The position numbers and the translations under genes are program-made. A stretch of 64,000 nucleotides of DNA from Tethya wilhelma (lineage: Eukaryota > Porifera > Demospongiae > Tethyida > Tethyidae): NCBI GenBank assembly GCA_964030475.1, contig CAXIPT010000001.1:15966559-16030558 (forward strand), given 5' to 3'. Shown here piece by piece: positions 1-12,761 of the stretch; positions within the stretch are counted from its first letter, which is position 1, and every line of letters begins with the position of its first letter. The notes beneath the pieces were generated by a model. That model worked only from the letters and a program-made list of their open reading frames with translations, had not been told where the DNA came from and made no database searches.

Positions 1-59
1 TGTGTGTGTATGTGCATGTGTGTACGTGTGTGATAGATTGTATGTTGTAGACTACTCAC

Positions 60-1412
60 TCGTAGTGTCTGTTGTTTTCATTAAACATCAAGTTAAGTTC
101 AATCCCTGCCTTGCAACACAGTTGATATCTGAAAAAAAAAGATAATAGTTTTACAGTACTTACTTGAACCAAACATACTATACAAAATAGAGTGGGAAAG
201 GCAGGCTCCTTACTGTGAATATGTTTTCCCACATGTAGTGAGTATGTAGTGCATTCCTGTAAAATGGATACAAAATAAAAAAGATACGTAGAAGACATAG
301 GTGCCAAGGAGTCAAGGAGACTAATTCACTAATAATTATTGACAGCAACAAAACCAATGTTCCAAATTACAATTGGTTACACACTAGATCATTTCCCCAT
401 GCAAGTGTTCCATACCTACAGTTGAAGCAAGCTTCAACCATTTCTTGTCCTGACCATCTGTGACAAGAAAAATATTCGAAGCATTTACTTTTTTCATCCA
501 CGTATTGTACAGCAGAGGTAGTCGCTTGTCGTGATACTTGTGTGTAGTTCTGAGAGTCATCATTATGTTGTTTCCCCTTTTCTCAAACAAAGTAAGGTTT
601 CTATATGGTCTATTTGAGTCGTATTCCACCAATATTTCAGGTTCTAATGGTTTTTTAACAATCTTCGGTCCACCTGGACCGGTTTGGAGTTCAAACTGAT
701 TCATATCAATATATGGTTGCTTCTGGTCTAGCTCTACTTCAGAGGGATAACCTTTTTCAAGAATTCCAAAATCAAGATCACCTTCATCACGATGATGTTG
801 TTGGTTTGCCACCTCATCTTGAACTTTTTGCTCTTGGTAACTACTATAATCATCATCCTCATACTGATGTACAACACCTGCTTGTGGTGGCTGATGAAAG
901 ACATTTGACTCTCTTTTCACTATTTCTTTAGCTCCAGCTGCCACTGGTAGATTGTGACTGTCTGGATTCTTTGGTTTAGACTTCTTGGCTGAGCCAGACA
1001 AAGAGGGAGGTTCTGGGACATGTAATGGTTTGTTGTTCTCATTTGGCACGTTTGGAGACACAACAACATTTGGTGGTTTAATTGCTATGTTAGCTTCTTT
1101 GCCTGTGTCTAAAAGTTGTGCTGCTAAGTTTTCCTTTGTCTTGTCATTCCGTGAAGACATTTTCACAAAGGAATTGTGCATACGTTCAAAGTTTTCTTGG
1201 TCAATATAAAACATATCGTGCACACTGTCAAAACGTTTCATCTGAAATTGTGGCAAATTTTCAAACTCCACCTTTTCGTAGCCATTGTGTACCCATGAGT
1301 ATGGGATACGCTGCTTATTGTGTACATGGAGAATGACAATGTACTCAAACAGTCCAGCTATGACCAGACACATTATAATGATGACGAGTGCTTTGGCTCC
1401 GATGTACTTCAT
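60..1412 (-). CDS. Fringe-like beta-1,3-glycosyltransferase, 5' part (runs off the left edge)
   Basis: Three exons read leftwards: 1412-416 (start ATG), 256-214 and 128-60, all with GT-AG borders and matching phase. The protein opens as a type II membrane protein: short cytosolic end MKYIGAK, a hydrophobic anchor at about residues 7-30, then a long stem (about 35-255) rich in Pro, Lys and Gln. The catalytic domain starts with IMMTLRTTHKYHDKRLPLLY and contains FLVTDGQD. Spliced exons 2-3 give LTTCGKTYS then LCCKAGIEL, matching the Fringe-family block that precedes the DDD metal-binding motif (seen in LFNG as the C..H....LSCKM block). That DDD motif must lie left of the window. Family role: Golgi transfer of a sugar onto O-fucose or a related glycan. 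The unusually long stem makes true Fringe (Notch) function uncertain; another fringe-like or B3GLCT-like enzyme is possible. Confidence 0.8.
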
Positions 1413-2434
1413 AATTCAAAAATGCTATTCCTGCGGGAATGTATATAGAATGTCACTAAGTAAAGTGGTATTTAGTCTTGAGTCTCCCAAACATTTCGAT
1501 TTCAAAAATAAACACCATTAACCATTGAACCACTATATAGAAACATCTGAGGTCAGAAAAAATGCGACTACATTTCATGGAAAGCTAACAGCTGCAATTT
1601 TACATTTAAGGATGCAGTAGCCCAACACAAAAACAATTCTGACTTTTGATAAGGCTCAGCATATAACTATACAGACATACATATACGTAATATAGGTATA
1701 CACTTGGGAGGATTGGAAGCCACAGACCCAATGATCTGATCAGGGGAAGCATGCATAGATTAACTTGAGGTTTGAACTTTCCACTGCATATACCCATTCA
1801 CACAAACCACCAAACAACAACAGTTGTGACTGCATAAATTATCAACAACTGACACTCACTGGGCAAGAAGACATGCAAAGTGGTAGCCATACCTTGGGCT
1901 TGTGTGGGCAAAGGACGAAATTTAGAGATTATTATGTATGTCTGTATTGTAGTTTGGAAGAACAGCACACACAAAAAACATGGCTTTATGAAGATATCCA
2001 TGTACAACCATTGTTTTACCATTGAATTTCCAATTCACTAGTTACATATGGCCGAAATGATCATACGGCAATACATATACTGTGACAAGAACTGTTCAAC
2101 GTGCACTGAGTGAGGACCTAGCTACACTAGGTGTATAATAAATACACATAGTCCTGTGCAGCTATATTCATACTCATAGTTAATAATTATAAATGGTATT
2201 TGAGGATAAGTAATAATATATATATATATATATCCTTTTCCATAAAATGATTATGGTAAATAGTTTGTAATACTACCCAACAGGGATGTGCATGCATCAT
2301 CTAGCTGTCCATAGATATCTGTCACACTCACCTATTGTACTACCTGATTGAAATCTGATTTACAGTTTCATGGCGTGTAAAAGTTGTCAGCTGCAAGGAG
2401 AAAGTTCCACTTACGATCATCAGCATATCAGCAT

Positions 2435-2462
2435 GGATATTATAGCTCTCGCTATAATATCC
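2435..2462. repeat. Perfect 11-bp hairpin upstream of OS-9
   Basis: GGATATTATAG and its exact reverse complement CTATAATATCC are separated by six bases (CTCTCG). It lies about 130 bp upstream of the OS-9 start codon. No function is assigned; it could be a chance palindrome or a remnant of a terminal-repeat element. Confidence 0.5.
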
Positions 2463-2537
2463 AGCTTCATGTGCCAGATATATATAGACGTCTATTATTA
2501 GGAACTTTAACCTTTTTCATTTAAAGAGCACCTACAG

Positions 2538-2545
2538 CCACGTCA
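2538..2545 (-). promoter_or_regulatory. UPRE-like XBP1 site in front of OS-9
   Basis: The plus strand reads CCACGTCA, whose reverse complement TGACGTGG is the core unfolded-protein-response element bound by XBP1. It sits 45 bp before the OS-9 ATG. In mammals OS-9 is induced by ER stress, so the position is biologically sensible, but an 8-mer can occur by chance. Confidence 0.45.
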
Positions 2546-2589
2546 GCAAAATTCAGCAAATTTGCAATGTCAGCATCCAGCATCACATC

Positions 2590-3696
2590 ATGTACCATCT
2601 ACTGTCTGCATTGCTCCTACTCTCTGTGTGTGTTGCTCCAATCTACCCCACAGTGTCACCTTCAGATGTTGCCCAAGCCTCTTTTGGCTCCTTTGACTTC
2701 AAGGAACTGGAAGAAGTTCTGTATGATGTAGAGATTGATGATATTCCCACTACAGTGGCTCTTTTTGAAAACAAGTTTAACAAGGTGGATTCTGAGCCTC
2801 CTAGTGACAGTGATGAAACCCAAAAGGAGCCTAAGGTATTCAATCTACATGTTTGCTTTTTTCGAAGTGTCTTGAGAGCCGGTAGTCTTTATCTACTTTC
2901 CTATTGATTTTGTATTGCCAGATTGTAGTATCCAGAGTTATGGACACTCCAGCGGCTCTGGCTTAGAGTGCCAGCTCCATTGACTACAATATATTTAGCG
3001 TAGTATATGGACCCAGCTCTCTAAATGCTGCCTACTTTTTTATATACTGTACTCAGATGTCTACATAGCCCGACTATGTAGCTATAGGCTCGAGATCTAG
3101 TCTCGTCTCGCGTAGCCAACCCCTCTCTATTTTTCCCTCCGCCCTAACTTTGAGACCTTTTCTTTTGCTGAGCTGGGGTGGCTCATGGTCAGATGATAGA
3201 GTACATGGTTTTTGGTCAAGTTTTGGAAATTATAGCTAGGGTATGTGTGTACTTGTTTTGTTTTTTTTGTTATAGCATCATCGTTTGACGTTGACTTCCA
3301 AATATGGACAAGAGTATTTCTGTAAACTACCAGATTATGACCCAGAGGTTGTTCAAGACAAAGACGATGACACTACTGGAAGTAGTGAGGGTGGAACCAA
3401 GTTCAATGTGTCAGCATTGCTTCAACCATTGACAAAAGAACCCTGTCTAATGAAGGTATAGTTATACTGTATAGTGCAAAACTTCATGATCTATCCGTAG
3501 GGAAAACTTTCACAGATTGACTTCTATTCAAAGGCATGGTTACTGGCTTAGATTTTTCATAGGAGAAAACTTGTGCATATTTGTGCAGAACTGTAAAATC
3601 TGCAAAAGTTTTCTCCCTCAAGGGTGTGTTATGCACTCCTTTGAATTATTAACCCTCGGCGTGTGAAACCGACGAAAGGGTTATAGTAGTCATTTT

Positions 3697-3731
<35 letters not shown>

Positions 3732-6131
3732 CACTCTTAATCTGAAGAGCAGCAAGTCTACTCTGAAAATTAAGGACATAGGCATGGAGTACTGATGTTC
3801 ATCTAAAAAAATATGTGTATTAGAAGCTAAAAGCTTATAGTTCTTGAGCTATGCCAGGATTTTCAGTCCGAGCCATCGCTCGGGCGGCCATTTTGGCTAC
3901 GTGGCCCCACCCACTATAGCACTACGTATACGTATATGTATAGCGAGCTAACAAGAGTTGCCTGATCGTGCGCTAGCTGCACCTCGCTAGTTGTGTTTTG
4001 CAAACTCTGCAGCAAGATAGCTTGTGATAATATTATGATCGCGACGTTGCCTAAGTAGCCACGCCCATGCACAGTACAGTCTGCATGCATTGCCAGCCTC
4101 GATGTTATACAGCTGCAGTAAAGTATAGAAAGTGTGTTTTACATGAGATTGCAATGCTGACAGTATACGTACAATCATGCCTCGATATCCTTCCTCACTG
4201 CCTCATTGTAATGCATGCAATAAATATTGTATTGCATAGATGGTGTGTATCACAGTGTATATACGCCGAGGGTTGTGCACCATGCAGATGGTGCCTTTCA
4301 TTAGAGTAGTACACGGTAATTTGACTCCATCTCTTGTTGGCATAGAGCACTGGTTGGTGGACATACGAATACTGTCACGGGAAATATGTCAGCCAGTTTC
4401 ACAAGGAAGGTAAGTTGGCCAGTATGCACACTCTACTACACTCAATTCGTGGTTTTTCAACAGCTAGAACTGCACGTGTACATCTGTAGTTATGACAATG
4501 GTACATTCTTGTTCAACAGCTGGTGCAGTAACCAAGACTCTCTTATTGGGAGTGTATGAAAATGAAACACACTGGACTGAGGAAAAAATCAACAAAGTCA
4601 GGGTTAGTAAATAAGTATGTGACAATAATTGGCGGTTGTGATTATAAATTGTTTTTTGTTTTTTTTGTCTGCTTTTAAAGGATCTGAAAGACTCAATGAA
4701 GAACAATTTAGCTAACCAACAATACCCTTTGGCTTATCATGCTGTCAGCTATGTGAATGGCACAGAGTGTGACCTCAACGGTAAACCTAGAAGAGCTAAA
4801 GTAAAGGTAAAACCGTCTCATTTTGTTTACAAAGCCTATTATGTGTTTGGTGTAATCCTATCACTTCATTGATGTATCATTGTAGATCGTCTGCGGTCTG
4901 GGAGAAGATAAGATTGTTGATATCCAAGAGACTGAGACTTGCAACTACACAATTCAAGTCCAGACTCAGCTGTTGTGCAGCCATCCTTTCTTTGGTTTGA
5001 AATCAGCTACAGAGTCGCAACTCTTGGAGTGTGCTCCCATTGTTTCACAGCAGTATTATGAATACTTAGAAAAGAAAGCAGGTTTGTATGACTTTGGTTT
5101 TTGTCTTTGTGAAATTTTGTTCACAAGTTGTGCATTTGCTTCTCTCCTTTCATAACTTCATTGCACAAATAGCAATGAGAAATTTGGATGGTCATAAATT
5201 GAAGAAAGATGATGACACTCAACCAGCTTCCGATCATGATGCTGTTGGTGAAAATGGAGACTCAATCGAGACAGACACACTGACAAAGTTCCTGACATCG
5301 TTCTTATCGAACCCTGGTCTCTTTGATTCTGGAGAAGAAGGGGAAAATGATAACTCCCTGTTTGCTGAGAGGGAGACAAGTATCCAAGGAGGTTCAGACG
5401 CTGAGAATGATGCCAAGTTAAAGGCAAAGAGAGCGAGTGACAGTAAAAGTGATAAAACTGGCTCTGTTGGCCAGGAGACGGATTTAAACCAACAGCACAA
5501 TAGAATGGCTGATGATGACAGTGATGATAATGATGATGATGATAAAGAAGAACTGCTTGCTTTACGAATGAATAGGCTCAAAGAAGCTGTGGACTCATTG
5601 TATAGTCGAATGCTTCAAGAGTTGGAGGACGTTGAAAGTGAACAGCCGACAAAGAATGTATTGAAACACACCATGACTGAGATGAGTGACAGTGACAGTG
5701 GTGGCAACAGTGAGCGTCAATCAGGGTCAGAGAATCTTGAAGAGGGAGGACCTTCCTCTGACAAGCCTTCTGAAGCTCAAAGTCGGGGTGAGCATTACAG
5801 TCCTGGTGGTGAAACAAGCACAGACTATGAGAAGGAGTCATTTCAGTTCCAAACAAAAAGCAGTAAAGATGTAGATACACACAAACAACTGAAAGAAAGC
5901 AATGACGAAGAGCCTCAAACTGTAGCCGAGTACTTGGAAAAAATGAAGAAGAAAAAGTTGAACAGTTTGAAGGAAGATTTGAGCAATGGAAAAGAGTTGA
6001 ATGAGCGTGAGCTTGGTCTCCTCGAGGAGTTGGATGAAGAAGCACTCTTTGAGTTAGAGGCGGAAATAAATGAAGAGTTGCAAAGGCACCTCAAAGACGC
6101 AGGATTAGATGGACAAGGTAACTAGTGCTTC

Positions 6132-6173
<42 letters not shown>

Positions 6174-7104
6174 NNNNNNNNNNNNNNNNNNNNNNNNNNN
6201 NNNNNNNNNNNNNNNNNNNNNNNNNNNNNGTGTGTGTGCATATGGTGCTACTGGTATTGAATTCACTATTATGTATCTTGAAGTTGATGTTGGTTTTGCC
6301 ATTTGCAGCTCAAATCGAAGTGAAAGTGTTCAACTTACCTTCAAGTGTCATTGATAACCTTGACCACATTGAAGATGAAGAAGATGACAGCACACAATCA
6401 CAGAAAAAGTCAACAAGTGGAACTGTCAAAGTCTTGAATGTGAGGTTGGCAGGGGATCAATTGTTTGATGGTTCAACAAAAGCCGCAGGTAGTTCATCAG
6501 CCACTGTTCAGAAGCCTGACTTTTCAAAGATGTTGAACAGCTACTTGGTGAGTTAGCTGCTGGCATGTATATGCATACTTGTAAATGCATCTGCTTCTGA
6601 GATAGCCTCATAAAGACATAGCCAGGTCTTCTCCATATGCAGGCACTGATATTGTGAAACACTGAGAGTCTTGGTGTGTTTGTTTATCTCTGTGTGTGCA
6701 TAAATAGCTGCTATTCAAAGGCTGATTTCAAGTTGAAGACCACTAAGTCTTTAGTTGGGTGCTCAAATAGAGAAAAGCTAATAAGACACATGCATCGTCT
6801 CGAACCAGGCTCTCTCCCGCTAATTTTTCTGCATGCAAATTATTACCTGCTGGTTTGAGGCTAACGCATGTACATGTACCAGTAAAGATCATCAAGAGAT
6901 AAGGCCTGGGAACTACAATATCATTGTAGTCTGGTCCTATTGCAGTGTGTCTGTTGTTTCTCTCCTTAGAATCCCATGACCCCAGAGAGACTGAAGGTCC
7001 AGCGATTGGAGAGTGGGTACAATCGGGCAAGGTTTGACTCAATGGAGATGGAGGAGGATAGTGACAGTGATGGAGAAAAGGAGGAGGAATTCACAGGACC
7101 CTGA
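2590..7104 (+). CDS. OS9: OS-9, ER quality-control lectin (MRH domain)
   Basis: Nine exons: 2590-2835, 3276-3455, 4346-4409, 4520-4602, 4681-4806, 4886-5081, 5173-6117, 6309-6547, 6970-7104; phases agree and give about 737 residues (human OS-9 is 667). A signal peptide (MYHLLSALLLLSVCVAPIYP) leads. The mannose-6-phosphate-receptor-homology domain spans about residues 90-250 with every known sugar contact visible: tandem Trp in GWWTYEYC, Gln in VSQFHKE, Asp and Arg in CDLNGKPR, and Glu and Tyr in ETETCNY. A long acidic, Asp/Ser/Glu-rich tail follows, then a conserved C-terminal block (NPMTPERLK). Family role: binds trimmed high-mannose glycans on misfolded ER proteins and hands them to the HRD1-SEL1L ubiquitin ligase for ER-associated degradation. 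A UPRE-like site lies just upstream. An assembly gap inside a GT repeat falls in intron 7. Confidence 0.93.
3651..4274. mobile_element. 624-bp terminal-inverted-repeat element in OS-9 intron 2
   Basis: The left end AACCCTCGGCGT and the right end ACGCCGAGGGTT are 12-bp inverted copies. The interior contains a GT microsatellite and no convincing ORF, so it looks like a non-autonomous DNA transposon. No clear target-site duplication could be fixed. Confidence 0.6.
6134..6238. repeat. (GT)n microsatellite containing an assembly gap
   Basis: Alternating GT on both sides of N at 6174-6229, inside OS-9 intron 7. Open frames across it are artefacts of the repeat. Confidence 0.95.
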
Positions 7105-7498
7105 TAAAATTGTTCATTAGTTTTTCATCTTGATTCAGTTAAATGGTGTATTAAATGATTATTTTTTAAATCCATCATTCTATTACCTAAGTATTACGTC
7201 ATACTTGATAGTGGGTGGGGCTAGCTCAGTGGTTGTCAACAGACTGCAACGTACTGTACTTTGGTGTTTTACATGAAAGTTTCAGATGTGAAGATTGCTG
7301 GATGACATGCATGTTGAGTGTACTGTTCATGCTCCAACTCTGTGAATATCTCATGACGTACAGCTGGTCAATGAATTATTGTAATGACAATGCAATCACT
7401 GATTCAGCCTAATATAGCAAGTCAGAATGGCCAATGTGCATGTGGACCACTGAACTGGCTATTTAGATCCACAGTCATTCAGATTGCAAGCAGACGTT
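7105..7498. other. OS-9 3' UTR and sialidase upstream region
   Basis: No supported gene. It holds the AT-rich OS-9 3' UTR and the presumed sialidase promoter. Confidence 0.5.
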
Positions 7499-9058
7499 AT
7501 GATGATGTGTTCCTTCCCAACTTTGGCCATATTGCTAGCATTGTCTCCTGTTCTCTATCAGCCATGTCTTGGGAAGGCAGCAGTGCAGCTGTTTAAAGAC
7601 CCACTGTCACCAGCTGCTGTGAATACCCCCAAGGATATTGTGCAGAAAGAAGTGTTCACTTCTGGAGAAGGAGCCTACTTCTGCTTCAGGATCCCTGCTG
7701 TGATGTTCACATCCAAAGGAACACTCTTGGCATTCGCTGAAGGAAGAGGACAGCACACAAAGTCTTGTTCCGACCACGGAGATGTTCATATTGTGTTGAA
7801 GAGAAGCACAGATGAAGGAGAGACATGGTCGAATCTTACTGTGATCTATAGTGAATATCCCAAGCACACCATAGGTATGGTCACATAATATTATATATGT
7901 GAATCAGTGAGTCTAGCATTTGGGTTCTAGATACTCCATAGATAAATATGGTGCTAATAGTATATATGCTCGTAAACATAAACACAAGAAGCCATTGACT
8001 ATATTGTTATTGTTGTCCAAATATGTATGTCTAATTTTCACATTTGTTCAATAAGTGCTATTTTGTATTCATCTCATTCTCTCTGCCTATGTACTGCAGG
8101 CAACCCAGCTCCTGTTGAGGATCAAAACTCGGGAAAGATCCTGCTTGTCTTCTGTAGAGACAACAAGCAGGTGTTGCAAATGGAGAGCAAGGATGATGGC
8201 GTGACCTGGGGTGGCATGGTGGACATCACTGAGATGGTTCTTGAGTCCACTGCCTGGTCCTTTGTGGGGACAGGTCCTCCAGGTGGAATACAGCTGCCTT
8301 CTGGGAGACTTGTTATTGGTGTGTAATATATACAGTACTTAATTTGTGTGACATGTGTCACTGTGAATGTGTTATAATATCACAGACCAGATGTTCAAAA
8401 AAGAATGAATATCTAACCCACAAGACTATAATTTATATGATTGTGTTTATGTGCTACAGTACGTCCATGCATGCATAATTACTGCTTTAAAAAAAAACAA
8501 CTGATTGTTACTTCAGGTGCTTATGCTTCCGGCAATGGTGGACCTGGTTCATTTTCAATCTACTCTGATGACAGTGGTAAAACATGGCACCACTCCACGG
8601 CCACGTCAGACACTTCCACCGGTGAATGCCAGGTGGTTCGTCTCGGTCTTGAACAGCCCAACAACACCAGACTTGCAATGGCATCAAGAACATACAAGGG
8701 ACATTACTTCTCCTACAGCAACGACAGTGGGGAATCGTGGCACAATACTACGTTTCCTTCTACTCTCAACCCTCAGACAGCATGTCAGAGCTCTCTGCTT
8801 GCTATTCCTCACCAAGGAGCTATTCTGGACACTCATTTGTACATCACTCAACCACATGCTGTATCTAGGACACACATGACCTTCTTCCATTCAGTGGATG
8901 CTGGTGTGACATGGAAGAGTGCCTACGAACTTTGGAGTGGTCCCTCTGCTTATTCCAGCATGGCTTACTACAAGCTGAGAGTGTTCTGCCTCTATGAGAA
9001 GGGGAAGATAAACTACTGGGACACACTCACTCTTGCTATCTTTTCACCACTGATTTGA
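7499..9058 (+). CDS. NEU1-like exo-alpha-sialidase (GH33 fold)
   Basis: Three exons, 7499-7874, 8100-8318 and 8517-9058, give about 378 residues (human NEU1 is 415). The start is the first of three consecutive ATGs, followed by a signal peptide ending near CLG. The FRIPAV motif carries the first substrate Arg and is followed by GTLLAFAEGRG. Five Asp boxes are readable: STDEGETW, SKDDGVTW, SDDSGKTW, SNDSGESW and SVDAGVTW. The Glu in STGECQ and the Tyr in GPSAYSSM occupy the usual Glu/Tyr catalytic positions. The C-terminal block VFCLYEKGKINYW resembles NEU1. Likely role: hydrolysis of terminal sialic acid in lysosomes or outside the cell. Three introns-and-exons structure and eukaryotic signal peptide argue against recent bacterial contamination. 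NEU1 orthology rather than another secreted sialidase is an inference. Confidence 0.88.
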
Positions 9059-9217
9059 ATGTGATTTTTAGTGACTTAGAAGATTTATTTTTACGCAGTA
9101 TTGAACAAAAATTATAATTTTTTATTCATGCATGGGGTCTTTAACATGCACACAATACTTTTTAGTAGCAAAAAATAAGATTATTGATAGTGGTCTTTAA
9201 ACAATTATTTTCACAAT

Positions 9218-12020
9218 TTACAGCTTTAGTGTTTGTTGCTTACATTCCATGAAAGGGAGAAGATTTGGTGTTGGAGGGTCACTCGGAGGAATATCTTTGA
9301 TCTTGTCCTTAGTGCCACTGTTGAGTGTGTGCATGTAGCCAATCCCAATACGTATAGTTACAGTGTTCTTAGTATCGGTAAGTTCTAATGATATAACGTA
9401 CGTCTCTTGGAACCACTTCAGCAAGTCATCCTGTGGGAGACCAGCTGGTTGAGTGGACAAGTACTTGGCAGCAACACCAGCCTGGCAGTGCAGTGTAGGA
9501 GGATAGATGCACATATAGGAATTAATATTACATGTTGTGACACATCAAAACATCATAAATTATATGGTAAGAACTTACAATGTGAGCAGCTGACATCGAA
9601 GTACCTATAGTAATATTGAAGATCAAGAAACAAACGTGGCATAATTATAACAATGTCATGAACTCATATTAAGCTTTCAATTATACCAGAGAACTCAGCA
9701 ACCCCTCCACCAGGAATAGTAGACAAAATACCGACACCCTGCAGAAATAGTAATGATGTATATCACATATCGTCCAAACTCTTGTTATATTATTCAATAT
9801 GTCCTTACTGGTCCAAAGATATTCACACATTCACCATAGCTACTGGATGAAGCTCTTGTGTCATTCTTATCACTTGAAGCAGATGTAATTCTTTGCATTA
9901 TACATAATATCAAATACTGATATTATATAGTAATGGCTATAATAATGAGCTTGGATTATTTTATAATATTATGCAGTGGACATACCCATTAGAGCTGGCT
10001 GGTGAATAATTACAAGCATTGGTATTGCTGCCTCCAGCTGCAATGGTAAATGGCAGACCCTGCAGCGTATATACAAGTATCATTCATAATAAAAATTAAT
10101 TATTATGTTAAGTCTGAGATTATAATGAGTGATGTTATCAATCTTGATTCTATATGCGAAAATTATGTGTGTTTACTAACATCATCAATAGCAGCATTGA
10201 CAGCGTCATTCATGGCTTGTGAGAATGATCCTCCAAGTGACAAACTAAATTTAAGACAATATAACAAATGAACATTACTACACTGTCATCACTGCATCAT
10301 ACACTATATACTTGGCAACAGATTTCTTCCCCTGTCCAGAGCCTTCCTTATGATCATTAGCAGCCCAGGCTACTCCAGCAATTACACCACTGATCACAGA
10401 CAATAAAAATATTCATCATTACCAAGGTGCATATATTGTTCAAATTGCCTTGATTTACTCACGCAATTGATCCACTTCCCCCAGCATTCAACACCCTTAC
10501 AGCAACAGCTGTAGCTTTCCTTGCTAATCCAAATGATTTAGACATGACAACACCTAAAATTCATTGATGTGTATCATAAGTTGATTTGTTAGCACACACA
10601 CCCTCATCAGAGTCATGCACACAAATACACACCAGCAATATGTGTTCCATGTCCATTAGGGTCATCTTCTCGTGCTGGATTATCAATAGTGTCAGTTCCA
10701 AACTTGGCACGTCCTTCAAACTCAGGATGAGTCAAATCAATGCCACTACACGTGAGCAGAAGAAACAAACGCTGATTATTAGAGTTTCAAACCAGTTCAG
10801 TAAAAGTTTTAACTTACGTGTCTATGATGTAAACATCGACTCCTTGACCAGCTGTTGGTGTGTTTGTGCATCAATGGATATTTCCCATAGATAAAAGGGG
10901 AGACAGAGGTACAAGGTTAGTGTGTGTATGTTACACTTTCTCTCTGACTCACCTGCATCTGCATCATAGCTGTAGATGTATTCACTATCTGGTGGCCAGT
11001 CTCTGACAGTGGTACGTACAATGCCCCATGGCTGAACTGTTTCTGTGATGCAGTTAGCTTGGAAGGAGTGATACTCTTGGTTCCTTTCAACATACTTCAC
11101 ATGACTCATGGAACGAACTATGTCGACTTGCCTGCACGGAATCAGATAATAATTAATGTCACATGGCTTTGCGCCATAGATATATATCTCTAATACTTGT
11201 CACTCAGTTTAGCTCCATATCCACGGAATCTCTTCTCCTCTCTAGTACCAATGTCATACTCATGGAGGATGCTGCCCACACCATGGGACTTGATCATACC
11301 ACGAACCAGATGTATGTGCTCTCCTACTACTCATGATCAGAAAACAATTTTCCATGCAGTTATGGTTTGATATCCTATTATGCATGATCATGTGAAATTT
11401 TTACCTTCATTGTCCAGAAGTTTGTTTTTCAACACAATATTGTATTCTCCAGCAATAACACTTTGAGAGTCTTGAGCCAAAAGTGGAGCTGATCATGAGT
11501 GTTATGCATGAGCAAAATTATAGGCATGTATAAGTTTGCATTAAAACATTATGCTACTGTAGTAGTTGAGATTGAACTACTAACAAACTTTAATCAGATT
11601 GAATGCAATGTTGCAAGTGAAGATTATAGTGATGGTGGTGCGAATATGTGGTAGCTACAAACTCTGGGTATTTATACAAAAATCCATGAGCTACTAAAAA
11701 TAGTGTGGTGTACCTAAGAATATCCTAGACAGAAAGTGTGAAGTAAAAGGATGTGGTACAGGTGTTAAGTAAATAAGGTGAATGGTGAATATAGAACCTA
11801 AAAGCATCAAAGTAAAATTACTGACTAAGAGTGATGTGAGATCAGTAGTCAGGTGGAAAAGCATGACCAGGAAATTGCATGCAGATGATTACAAAAATGA
11901 TGAGTAAATAAATGTAAACAAACATGCATTAACAAGTGGTCACTACACTACTTTAGTACCTTTGTTTACTTGAAAGGTGCTGACTACAACAGCTAACAGA
12001 ATAAGAGCCTGGAGTCTCAT
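9218..12020 (-). CDS. Proteinase-K-like subtilase (peptidase S8), copy A
   Basis: About a dozen short exons. Exon 1 (12020-11960) encodes a signal peptide starting [14 protein letters not shown]. Next comes an I9-type propeptide ([22 protein letters not shown]), then the S8 core. Catalytic Asp is in DVYIIDT (near 10820), His in NGHGTHIAG (near 10650) and Ser in GTSMSAAH (codon 9597-9599). Core exons carrying [12 protein letters not shown] and SLSLGGSF are present, and the mature end reads [15 protein letters not shown]. Likely a secreted serine endopeptidase. The oddity is the oxyanion-hole position: the usual AAGN is AAGG here (Gly codon 10030-10032), which would be expected to cut activity strongly. 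It is tandem with copy B on the same strand, so the pair arose by duplication. Confidence 0.85.
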
Positions 12021-12601
12021 TGTACCAAGAACTGAAGACAACGACGTTTCAGGGGGTGGGGCTAATTAGCCTAATAGGTTCACGTGCTCAAATTTATAGC
12101 CAGAGTACACACTCTTCAGTCAAACAAATCGATCGTCGTTGGCTGAGATGTGCTTTGGGCCCTTAGCTGAATGTTTCTAGTCTCAGCCAATACTTTGTGC
12201 ACACCGTAGAAAGAAAGTCTCAAATAGCTATGTCTTTCAAAACCAAAGTTTCTACTACCACTAGCTGACTTTTTAGACAGCACAACTTCTCTACTTGGTA
12301 AAAATCCTGCAGGTTCTAAATTTAATCCACTCTATCTCTCTATAGAAGCACAATCGAATCTTGATTTTTGAACATCTAGATTAAGCTTTGTATTTCAGGA
12401 GGTAAAACAGTAAAAAATCAATCTATCCAAACACTTTTTGATGCTGCACATGGAAAAATTATATTCATTATAAAATTCAAATTCTACATCAAATTGTATT
12501 TATTAAACCTTATTTACAATACTATAATAATAGAAGTCTCTTGTGCAGCCATGCCCACTCAGTGAATCCACTCATAGTCACTGGCTATAGTTGTAAAGCA
12601 C
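12021..12601. other. Intergenic DNA between the two subtilase copies
   Basis: Contains the copy A upstream region and the copy B 3' flank. No coding or structured feature recognised. Confidence 0.5.
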
Positions 12602-12761
12602 TCAGCACTCCATGAAAGGAATACAATTTGGTGTAGCAGGTGAGAGAGGAACGCCTACAATCCTGTCTTTAGAACAGCTGTCATGTGAATGTGCATCACA
12701 TACACAAAGTGATTATGATCAGAGATTATAATTTTCCAGTCATTATAGCATTATTTATAAA

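Larger units (their letters stand above)
1413..2589. other. Intergenic region between divergent Fringe-like and OS-9 genes
   Basis: No supported coding exon. The short open frames here have no family resemblance and no splice logic. The stretch holds a (TA)n run near 2215-2232, a perfect hairpin at 2435-2462 and the presumed promoter of the OS-9 gene. Confidence 0.6.

Noticed and set aside
1606..2022. Two hydrophobic minus-strand frames with membrane-like runs
   Set aside because: No splice signals, no family resemblance, and they fall in AT-rich intergenic DNA.
5158..6045. Minus-strand frames rich in Ser and His across the OS-9 acidic exon
   Set aside because: Shadows of the acidic Asp/Ser/Glu coding strand.
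7484..7498. Sialidase start upstream of 7499
   Set aside because: The extended frame begins with TTG; the ATG cluster at 7499 leads straight into a normal signal peptide.
7499..9058. Bacterial origin of the sialidase
   Set aside because: It has spliceosomal introns, a eukaryote-like signal peptide and NEU1-like C-terminal motifs; no sign of recent transfer.
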